Shown: positions 1-4,638 of the stretch, in pieces
Layout of the letters: each line of letters starts with the position of its first letter
How positions within the stretch are numbered: the stretch's first letter is position 1
Assembly: GCA_036478235.1 (NCBI GenBank)
Contig: JAZGDZ010000088.1
Span: forward strand, 1 to 6,093
Length of the DNA stretch: 6,093 bases
Reading direction: 5' to 3'
Source of the DNA: JACZWZ01 sp036478235
GTDB lineage: Bacteria > Actinomycetota > Acidimicrobiia > Spongiisociales > UBA11373
Made by a program: the position numbers and the translations under genes
Notes under the pieces: model-generated
The model's database searches: none
The model's input: only the letters and a program-made list of their open reading frames with translations
Told to the model about the DNA's origin: nothing

Positions 1-337
1 GGGCCTTGGCACGAACCAGGATTCCGGGGATGCAGAATCCACACTGCAGGGCGCCGTGGGCGGCGAACGTGTACGCCAGTCGTTCCCGGTCGGCGGGATC
101 GAATCCTTCGAGCGTGGTGACCTCATGTCCTTCGACCTTGTCGAGTCCCGTCGAGCAGCTCACCCGAGCCTTGCCGTCGAGCAGCACGGTGCATGCCCCG
201 CACTGGCCGGAGGGCGAGCAGCCGTCCTTGGGTGAGGTGACGTCGAGTTCCTCGCGAAGCGCGGCGAGAAGGTGCGGATGGTCTTCCCTCACGCTCACCT
301 CTGCCCCATTGAGGGTGAAAGTGATTCGGTCGGTCAT
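1..337 (-). CDS. [2Fe-2S] domain of a molybdenum hydroxylase, N-terminal part (selenium-dependent xanthine dehydrogenase-like), cut by window edge
   Basis: Reading leftward from ATG 337-335, the frame stays open for 112 codons to the window edge, so only the N-terminus is present. It starts MTDRITFTLNG, the usual plant-ferredoxin-like beta start. It then shows DGCSPSGQCGACTVLLDG (Cys40, Cys46, Cys49), a fourth candidate ligand Cys61 in VSC, and the second-cluster start QCGFCIPG (Cys99, Cys102) followed by RAKA. These are the two [2Fe-2S] clusters that pass electrons from the molybdopterin site in the xanthine oxidase family. The first motif is C-x5-C-x2-C, one residue longer than the common C-x4-C-x2-C. 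That, with CIPG and RAKA, fits my recollection of the fused selenium-dependent xanthine dehydrogenase family, where the Mo domain follows in the same chain. If so the gene continues far to the left; a separate small subunit of about 160 residues is the alternative. The ribosome site is weak, and GTG 340-338 is an adjacent alternative start. It lies 88 bases after the carbamoyltransferase on the same strand, probably co-transcribed. Confidence 0.88.
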   Translation of the reverse strand, partial: MTDRITFTLNGAEVSVREDHPHLLAALREELDVTSPKDGCSPSGQCGACTVLLDGKARVSCSTGLDKVEGHEVTTLEGFDPADRERLAYTFAAHGALQCGFCIPGILVRAKA

Positions 338-372
338 CACATCCCATTCTGGCGAGGTGGGATCGGTAGCGC

Positions 373-392
373 GCCAGTTCGGCCGGCCTGGC
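373..392 (-). other. Short GC-rich hairpin in the gap before the Fe-S gene
   Basis: GCCAG (373-377) and CTGGC (388-392) can pair around a 10-base loop that itself contains the palindrome GGCCGGCC. It lies after the carbamoyltransferase stop and before the Fe-S gene start. No T-run follows on either strand, so it is not a convincing intrinsic terminator. It may reduce read-through, or be chance in GC-rich DNA. Confidence 0.25.
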
Positions 393-414
393 TCTTGCTA
401 AGAATTAATGACTT

Positions 415-428
415 ATCGCTAATCGCTA
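415..428 (-). repeat. Tandem 7-base duplication overlapping the carbamoyltransferase stop codon
   Basis: On the minus strand TAGCGAT is repeated twice without a gap. The first copy begins with the TAG stop of the carbamoyltransferase. The following 20 or so bases (about 394-414) are markedly AT-rich compared with the rest of the window, including the palindrome ATTAAT. The stretch could hold a weak internal promoter for the Fe-S gene, but no well-spaced -35/-10 pair was found. Confidence 0.5.
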
Positions 429-1400
429 GAGAGTCAGCGCCATCACTGCCTTCTGGGTGTGGAGCCGGTTCTCGGCCTGGTCGAAGACACGGCTCCAGCG
501 GCCGTCGATGACGGCATCGGCGACCTCGATGTTGCGGTCGGCCGGGAGCGGATGCATGTAGATGGCGTCCTCGTCGGCCATCTCCATGCGGCGAGGGTCC
601 ACGATCCAGTCCTGGTACTGCTCGGAGATCTTCGCCGACTCGTCCAGGTCGGACGTGGTCAGCATCGATCCCCATGCCTTCGCATAGACGACGTCGGCTC
701 CGCTCATGCCCTCTTCGAAGTCCTCGACGATCTCGAAGCTGCCGTGCGCCTTCTGGGCGTTCTCCTCCGCCTGGGCCACGATCTCGGGCATGAGCAGGAA
801 TTCGGGGGGCCGGGTGAGTCGGACGTTGGCGCCGTAACGGGTCAGCAGCAGTATCAAGCTCTGCGGAACGCTGATCGGCTTCTGGTAGCTGGCGGCATAG
901 GCGTAGCTCATGTTGATCGTCAGCTTCGAGGGATCGCCCTTCTGCTCGATGATCGTGAGCAGGTCGGCGAGCGCCTGGAACGGGTGGTACCAGTCGCACT
1001 GCATGTTGAGCACCGGCACCCGGCTCGCCTCGGCCACGGCCCGGATGTAGTCGTTGCCGATGCCCCAGTCGACCTGACGGACGGCGATCCCGTCGTTGTA
1101 GCGGCCGAGTATCTCGCCGATCTCCTTCCAGGTGTCGCCGTGACCGATCTGGGTGGTCGTGCTGTCGAGAAACATGGCGTGGCCGCCGAGCTGGGCCATG
1201 CCCGCCTCGAAACTCGCCCGAGTCCTCGTGCTCGAAAAGAAGAACAGCATCGCCAGCACCTTGTCGCGCAGCAGGGCATGTTCTTCACCGAGCGCTCTGC
1301 GTCGCTTCAGGTCGAGGGCGATGTCGATCACGGTGTCGAGCTCGTCCTTGGTCCACTCCTGGGTGGTGATCATGTCCCGTCCGCGCAAGTGCGTCTGCAT
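426..1400 (-). CDS. Knotted-type carbamoyltransferase, YgeW/N-acetylornithine carbamoyltransferase-like
   Basis: The protein has 324 residues, normal for the aspartate/ornithine carbamoyltransferase superfamily. The carbamoyl-phosphate loop is FFFSSTRTRASFE (Ser56-Thr60 core), followed by LGGHAMFLD and a TQIGHGD loop (84-89). The second phosphate-side motif is HPFQALADL (139-147), and the C-terminal substrate motif is MHPLPADR (282-289) with an ending AENRLHTQKAVMALTL. The insert SYAYAASYQKPISVPQ (165-180) matches the proline-rich loop that forms the trefoil knot in YgeW and N-acetyl/N-succinylornithine carbamoyltransferases. The start at 1400 is chosen because AAGGAG lies 6 bases upstream; an in-frame ATG at 1493 would add 31 residues made of spacer repeat. 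The family moves a carbamoyl group between carbamoyl phosphate and an amino group in the cytoplasm. The context favours the catabolic direction, from a ureido acid to carbamoyl phosphate (inference). Motif 139-142 is HPFQ rather than HPTQ or HPCQ, so the substrate is open. It sits between the GntR gene and the Mo-hydroxylase gene on the same strand. Confidence 0.9.
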   Translation of the reverse strand: MQTHLRGRDMITTQEWTKDELDTVIDIALDLKRRRALGEEHALLRDKVLAMLFFFSSTRTRASFEAGMAQLGGHAMFLDSTTTQIGHGDTWKEIGEILGRYNDGIAVRQVDWGIGNDYIRAVAEASRVPVLNMQCDWYHPFQALADLLTIIEQKGDPSKLTINMSYAYAASYQKPISVPQSLILLLTRYGANVRLTRPPEFLLMPEIVAQAEENAQKAHGSFEIVEDFEEGMSGADVVYAKAWGSMLTTSDLDESAKISEQYQDWIVDPRRMEMADEDAIYMHPLPADRNIEVADAVIDGRWSRVFDQAENRLHTQKAVMALTL

Positions 1401-1406
1401 CTGTCG

Positions 1407-1412
1407 CTCCTT
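1407..1412 (-). promoter_or_regulatory. Ribosome binding site deciding the start of the knotted carbamoyltransferase
   Basis: The minus strand reads AAGGAG, then 6 bases, then ATG at 1400-1398. This strong site selects that ATG over the upstream in-frame ATG at 1493. The other carbamoyltransferase at 2423 has the identical AAGGAG with a 6-base spacer. Confidence 0.85.
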
Positions 1413-1429
1413 GTCGATTCGTTTCCGTC

Positions 1430-1552
1430 CCCAGGCCGCCGCGCCCCTATCGGCGCGCCCTCCGTATTCATGGCTCTTCGCCTTACGGCTCATCGCGCTG
1501 CGGCCTGGGTCCCTTCCCAGGCCGCCGAGTTCGCGCCTATCGGCGCGCCCTC
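1430..1552 (-). repeat. Imperfect direct repeat filling the GntR-carbamoyltransferase spacer
   Basis: Two copies of a 33-37 base unit lie at 1430-1462 and 1516-1552. Each has CCCAGGCCGCC at its left end (1430-1440, 1516-1526) and CCTATCGGCGCGCCCTC at its right end (1446-1462, 1536-1552, identical over 17 bases). They differ by a few bases between these blocks. The right copy ends exactly at the GntR stop codon. Each copy forms its own stem: CGCGCC/GGCGCG at 1440-1445/1452-1457 (6-base loop) and at 1532-1537/1542-1547 (TATC loop). The unit looks like a dispersed palindromic intergenic element or a structured leader. The 1463-1499 segment between copies holds nothing recognisable. The spacer is not convincingly coding. 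Confidence 0.75.
1500..1525 (-). other. Strong hairpin (10-base perfect stem) with a competing downstream partner
   Basis: GCGGCCTGGG (1500-1509) is the exact reverse complement of CCCAGGCCGC (1516-1525), with a 6-base loop. No U-run follows on the minus strand, so it is not a standard intrinsic terminator. The same CCCAGGCCGC occurs again at 1430-1439, so the 1500-1509 segment could pair with either flank. In minus-strand RNA this gives two mutually exclusive stems, the later one ending 18 bases before the AAGGAG of the carbamoyltransferase. It could act as an attenuator or a transcript-stabilising structure between the two cistrons; that role is inference. Confidence 0.6.
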
Positions 1553-2284
1553 TCAGCCTCCGACCTTGCGGCGCATCACGCCGAGGCGAAGCAGGTCGTC
1601 CCGAAACATCGATCTGGCGTGCACGAGGGGTTGGGCGTCGGCGCCGAACCCCGTCTCATCGAAGCTGATCGCCGGCATGCCCGGCTCGGTTCCCAGCAGC
1701 TTCGCCCACTCCTCGGTGAGGATGACCGGGACGATCTCCGACACGTAATACGAGAGCTGGCAGCCGGCCCGCTGCTCGAGGAACTCGAATATGGGCACAG
1801 CCCCGTCCGACTTGTCGATCGGGTCGTCGATGAGCGAGGCCGGAACGTAGTTGTAGGTGAGGACCACCGGCTCGTCGTCCTCATAGAAGACCTTCTCCAT
1901 CGCGGCCACCGGATCACCCTCGGCGATGCCGAGGGCCTCGGCGGTCGCCGCGCTCGCCGGCTCCTCACCGGCCGAGATCACGTCGATCGATGGCGTATAG
2001 CCATGATCTCGCAGCATCTGCTCGTACGACCACATCTCCTCGAGCCGGGTCTTGATTCGCAGCCCGGGGGCGTTGACGAACGTCCCCGCCCCCTGTCTCC
2101 TGACGACCGCCCCCTCGTGCTCCAGCCTGCTGAGGGCGTCCCGCACCGTCGTTCGGCTGACACCGAGGTCGGCTGCGAGCTCGGTTTCCGGTGGAATGCG
2201 GCCGCCCTCGAACTCACCGTCCACGATGAGCTGCTTGATGTGTTGCCGAACCTGCTCGGTGAGCGATGGCCCTCTGGTGATCAT
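1553..2284 (-). CDS. GntR-family transcriptional regulator, HutC/UTRA type
   Basis: The protein has 243 residues, typical for the HutC subfamily. Residues 1-70 form the winged helix-turn-helix: QVRQHIKQLIVDGEFEGGRIPPETELA, then DLGVSRTTVRDALSRLEHEG (39-58) as the recognition region, then VVRRQGAGTFV as the wing. Residues from about 90 to the end fit a UTRA effector domain: a degraded YEQMLRDHGYTPSI start, GIAEGDPVAAMEKVFYEDDEPVVLTYNYVP in the middle, and a late PLVHARSMFRDDLLRL strand. UTRA domains bind small ligands and relieve DNA binding. The effector cannot be read from the sequence; a pathway substrate is likely. It sits between the divergent arms, is first in the minus-strand unit, and is preceded by a candidate promoter/operator, so it probably represses itself and both arms. 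ATG 2284 has only a weak GGGGGCGG upstream, and no better in-frame start was seen. Confidence 0.95.
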   Translation of the reverse strand: MITRGPSLTEQVRQHIKQLIVDGEFEGGRIPPETELAADLGVSRTTVRDALSRLEHEGAVVRRQGAGTFVNAPGLRIKTRLEEMWSYEQMLRDHGYTPSIDVISAGEEPASAATAEALGIAEGDPVAAMEKVFYEDDEPVVLTYNYVPASLIDDPIDKSDGAVPIFEFLEQRAGCQLSYYVSEIVPVILTEEWAKLLGTEPGMPAISFDETGFGADAQPLVHARSMFRDDLLRLGVMRRKVGG

Positions 2285-2313
2285 GGCTGTGAACCGCCCC
2301 CATCTTTGGTACA

Positions 2314-2342
2314 GTCATACGGTCGCATGGTCGTAGGACCAA
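2314..2342 (-). promoter_or_regulatory. Candidate promoter for the gntR-carbamoyltransferase-hydroxylase unit
   Basis: The minus strand reads TTGGTC (2342-2337), a 17-base spacer, then TATGAC (2319-2314). This is a reasonable sigma-70-like pair, with 3 of 6 and 4 of 6 consensus matches, placing a start near 2307 and a leader of about 23 bases before the GntR ATG. For the plus strand only a weak TACAGT (2310-2315) -10 candidate was seen, without a convincing -35; it would overlap this promoter face to face. Confidence 0.45.
2328..2341. promoter_or_regulatory. Candidate GntR operator: TGGTC-GTAG-GACCA inverted repeat
   Basis: A perfect 5-base inverted repeat with a 4-base spacer lies in the divergent intergenic region and covers the -35 box of the candidate gntR promoter. 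GntR-family operators are short inverted repeats of about this size, often with GT/AC ends. A second, weaker candidate is GTACAGTCATAC (2309-2320), which has only GTA/TAC symmetry. Assignment to the adjacent regulator rests on position and symmetry alone. Confidence 0.4.
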
Positions 2343-2346
2343 TCAT

Positions 2347-2359
2347 AGGAGACCAGGTG
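2347..2359 (+). promoter_or_regulatory. Alternative upstream start: AGGAG followed by GTG
   Basis: AGGAG (2347-2351) precedes GTG 2357-2359 by 5 bases. This GTG is in frame with the carbamoyltransferase ATG at 2423 and no stop intervenes. Its use would add 22 mostly basic and polar residues (ISSKRSHQRRQGGG and on) not expected at the N-terminus of this family. It could mark a longer isoform, or be a chance match. Confidence 0.3.
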
Positions 2360-2410
2360 ATCTCGTCCAAGAGGTCACACCAGCGGCGGCAAGGCGGCGG
2401 CCACCCGACC

Positions 2411-2416
2411 AAGGAG
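2411..2416 (+). promoter_or_regulatory. Ribosome binding site for the plus-strand carbamoyltransferase
   Basis: AAGGAG is followed by 6 bases and ATG 2423. This supports the ATG over the upstream GTG at 2357, and matches the site in front of the minus-strand carbamoyltransferase. Confidence 0.8.
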
Positions 2417-2422
2417 TTGAAC

Positions 2423-3373
2423 ATGAGGAGCTTTGCAGGCCGGGACATCCTCTCGCTCAAGGAGTTCGAGCGGAACGAGTTCTTCCACGTGTTCGAGGTC
2501 GCCGATCGGCTCGAGCCGATCGCCCGGGAGAGGCGCAACACCGATCTGCTCGCCCACAAGACGCTGGTCACCGCGTTCTATCAGCCCTCGACCCGGACCC
2601 GGCTCGCCCATGAGGCGGCGATGCATCGTCTTGGTGGCCACGTGCTCGGATTCTCTGATGCCAAGATGACCCGGGCGGGTGACTTCTATCAGGAGTCCAT
2701 CAAGGACACGGTCCACATGCTGGAGTACTACGGCGACGCCCTGGTCATGCGCCACTTCCAGCAGGGTGCTCCGCACGAGGCGGCGAAATGGGCGTCGATC
2801 CCGGTGATCAACGCCGGCGACGGGTGGGGTGAACACCCCACGCAGGTGCTCACGGATCTCTATACGGTCCTCAAGGAGAAGGGAACGCTCGACGGGCTGA
2901 CGTTCGTGTGCATCGGCGACCACCGCATGCGCACGATGCACTCCATCGGGTATGCGCTGTCGCAGTTCGACGCCGAGATGGTGATCCTCGGCCCGGAGGA
3001 CATGTCTCCCACCGAGGACTTCCTGGCCGAGCTGGACGCCAAGGGCACTGCCTGGCGGATCGTCGATCACATCGACGACGTCATCGCCGAGGCCGATGTC
3101 ATCTACATGGAGCCGGTCGTGCAGCCGGACTACACAAAGTCGCGCGATGAGGTGCCGGACGACTACAGCTTGACACCGGCTAACTACCAAGTGACCCGTG
3201 AGTTGATGAAGCGGGCCAAGGGGGATTCGATCGTCCTGCACTCACTGCCCCGGATGGACGAGCTCCTCGTAGAGGTGGACGATCTCAAGCATGCCCGGTA
3301 TTGGCAGGAGGCCTACAACGGTGTCGTGATGCGGATGGCGCTGCTGTCTCTCGTGCTCGGAGCCATGGAGTAG
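2423..3373 (+). CDS. Aspartate carbamoyltransferase-fold transferase with altered amino-acid pocket
   Basis: The protein has 316 residues, the usual catalytic-chain length. It starts MRSFAGRDILSLKEF as many ATCases do. It has the carbamoyl-phosphate loop YQPSTRTRLAHEAAMHRLGG (53-72), an 80s-type loop around Lys81 (SDAKMTRAGD), VMRHFQQG (108-115), NAGDGWGEHPTQVLTDL (130-146), CIGDHRMRTMHS (Arg-Thr kept), LHSLPRMDEL and the ending YWQEAYNGVVMRMALLSLVLG. All carbamoyl-phosphate contacts seem present. Against E. coli PyrB, the 230s loop MTRVQKER is replaced by MEPVVQPD, losing the Arg229 and Gln231 that hold aspartate, and HPLPR has become HSLPR. So it is superfamily-certain, but probably acts on another amino or ureido compound. 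It opens the plus-strand unit, 11 bases before the first PLP enzyme. No PyrI, CarA/B or other pyrimidine gene is nearby. A catabolic partner of the knotted paralogue is the favoured inference; a divergent PyrB remains possible. Confidence 0.88.
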   Translation: MRSFAGRDILSLKEFERNEFFHVFEVADRLEPIARERRNTDLLAHKTLVTAFYQPSTRTRLAHEAAMHRLGGHVLGFSDAKMTRAGDFYQESIKDTVHMLEYYGDALVMRHFQQGAPHEAAKWASIPVINAGDGWGEHPTQVLTDLYTVLKEKGTLDGLTFVCIGDHRMRTMHSIGYALSQFDAEMVILGPEDMSPTEDFLAELDAKGTAWRIVDHIDDVIAEADVIYMEPVVQPDYTKSRDEVPDDYSLTPANYQVTRELMKRAKGDSIVLHSLPRMDELLVEVDDLKHARYWQEAYNGVVMRMALLSLVLGAME

Positions 3374-3384
3374 CCGCCTTGCAC

Positions 3385-4638
3385 ATGGATCACGTCGCCG
3401 GGCTCGTTTGCATCGTCTGCGGCAGGGACTATCCGGCCGGCGACATCTACGTGTGCTCCGAGCACGGCAACGAGGGGATCCTCGACGTCCGCTACGACTA
3501 CGAGCGGATCGGCACTACCGTGGAATCACTGGCCGCCGACCCCGATCCGACCATGTGGCGATACCGGGGGATGATGCCGGTTGCGGAGGATGCCGAGCTC
3601 CCGCCGCTGACCGTTGGGGGCACTCCGATCTACGAGGCCCCGCGGCTGGCCGCGGTCGTCGGAGTCTCGGGGCTCTGGGTGAAGGATGAGGGCCGTGAGC
3701 CGACCGCCTCGCTCAAGGACCGCGCCTCTGCAATGGCCGTGGTCAAGGCGCGGGAGTTTGGAGCCGAGGTGGTCACCACGGCCAGCACGGGGAACGCGGC
3801 GGCGGCGCTGAGCGGCCTGTGTGCCAGCGTGGGGCTATCCAACGTCATCTTCGTGCCCGAGTCGGCACCGGAGGCGAAGATCGCCCAGCTCCTGGCCTAC
3901 GGCTCGACGGTTGTGCTGGTGCAGGGCAACTACGCCGATGCCTTCGAGCTGTGCATGGCGGCGGCGGCCGAGCACGGCTGGTACAACCGCAACACCGGTT
4001 TCAACCCGTACATGACCGAGGGGAAGAAGACCGCGATGCTCGAGATTCTCGAGCAGCTGTCGTGGAGAGCTCCCGACGCCGTGTTCGTCAGCGTCGGCGA
4101 CGGCTCGATCATCGGGGGGCTCCACAAGGGAGCACGGGATGCACTCGCCCTCGGTTGGATCGATTCGATGCCGCGCCTCTACGGGATCCAGGCGGCGGGG
4201 AGCGACTACATGGTCCAGGCGTTCGAGAAGGAGGAGGACGTGCTCTCCAAGCCTCCCATCTCTGCCGAGACCATTGCCGACTCGATCAGCGCCGATCTTC
4301 CGCGTGATCGGATCAAGGCGATGGCGGCGGTGACTGAGACGGGAGGCGCCTTCCTCCGCGTGGGCGACGACGAGATCCTCGCCGCGGTCCCGGCGCTGGC
4401 GCGGGGATCGGGGGTGTTCGCCGAGCCGGCGGGGGCGGCCGCCTATGCGGGGGCGCTGGTCGCGTCCGAGGCGGGTCTCATCGGCCGCAGTGACCGGGTC
4501 GTGGTCCTCAGCACCGGCAGCGGCCTCAAGGACGTTTCCTCGACGATGAGGGCGGTCGCCGCCGCCGGAACCGAGCCGATACGGGTCCCGCCCGACCTGG
4601 AGGCGCTGCAGGCAGTCCTAGAGAAGGGAATCCGATGA
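3385..4638 (+). CDS. Threonine synthase-like PLP-dependent enzyme (fold type II) with N-terminal zinc-ribbon-like motif
   Basis: The protein has 417 residues. It opens with CIVCG (Cys9, Cys12) and VCSEHG (Cys24, His27), a zinc-ribbon-like element as found at the head of many threonine synthase-like proteins, followed by LDVRYDYE. The PLP lysine is Lys111 in EPTASLKDRA. STGNAAAAL (134-142) is the ring-contacting loop, VSVGDGSIIGGLHKG (235-249) the phosphate loop, and LSTGSGLKD (375-383) the family's C-terminal motif. These fit beta/gamma elimination or replacement enzymes such as threonine synthase and threonine or diaminopropionate lyases. The substrate is not readable, and no threonine-pathway neighbour is present. 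ATG 3385 is used; TTG 3379, two codons earlier, has GGAG 8 bases upstream and is equally possible. It follows the carbamoyltransferase closely and overlaps the next gene by ATGA, so the three are surely one transcript. A role in deaminating the decarbamoylated product is inferred. Confidence 0.88.
   Translation: MDHVAGLVCIVCGRDYPAGDIYVCSEHGNEGILDVRYDYERIGTTVESLAADPDPTMWRYRGMMPVAEDAELPPLTVGGTPIYEAPRLAAVVGVSGLWVKDEGREPTASLKDRASAMAVVKAREFGAEVVTTASTGNAAAALSGLCASVGLSNVIFVPESAPEAKIAQLLAYGSTVVLVQGNYADAFELCMAAAAEHGWYNRNTGFNPYMTEGKKTAMLEILEQLSWRAPDAVFVSVGDGSIIGGLHKGARDALALGWIDSMPRLYGIQAAGSDYMVQAFEKEEDVLSKPPISAETIADSISADLPRDRIKAMAAVTETGGAFLRVGDDEILAAVPALARGSGVFAEPAGAAAYAGALVASEAGLIGRSDRVVVLSTGSGLKDVSSTMRAVAAAGTEPIRVPPDLEALQAVLEKGIR

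Noticed and set aside
337..999. Minus-strand ORF of 220 codons overlapping the knotted carbamoyltransferase and the gap before the Fe-S gene
   Set aside because: It is frame-shifted against the conserved carbamoyltransferase frame and Arg/Pro-rich with no domain; it ends by chance at the Fe-S start.
1401..1493. 31-residue N-terminal extension of the knotted carbamoyltransferase from ATG 1493
   Set aside because: The added residues come from the repeat-containing spacer, and a strong ribosome site sits just before ATG 1400.
1500..1525. Intrinsic terminator after the GntR gene
   Set aside because: The stem is strong, but no T-run follows on the transcribed strand, so a terminator call is not supported.
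459..1748. Plus-strand ORF of 429 codons opposite the knotted carbamoyltransferase and the GntR gene end
   Set aside because: It runs antisense to clear carbamoyltransferase motifs, has no recognisable domain, and its composition is that of a complementary-frame shadow in GC-rich DNA.
1619..2422. Long upstream extension of the plus-strand carbamoyltransferase frame
   Set aside because: The frame is open but runs antisense through the GntR gene; the family N-terminus and the AAGGAG site place the start at 2423, or at most 2357.
2375..3241. Minus-strand ORF of 288 codons opposite the ATCase-like gene
   Set aside because: It is a shadow of a gene with many conserved motifs; the antisense translation is Arg/His/Asp/Val-rich without domains.
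2423..3373. Naming the plus-strand carbamoyltransferase pyrB
   Set aside because: The aspartate-binding Arg/Gln loop is changed and no pyrimidine gene is adjacent, so the symbol would overstate the evidence.
3385..4638. Naming the first PLP enzyme thrC, or either PLP enzyme ygeX
   Set aside because: Threonine synthase-like motifs are shared by many enzymes and no threonine genes are present; neither protein has the diaminopropionate ammonia-lyase wording I would expect.
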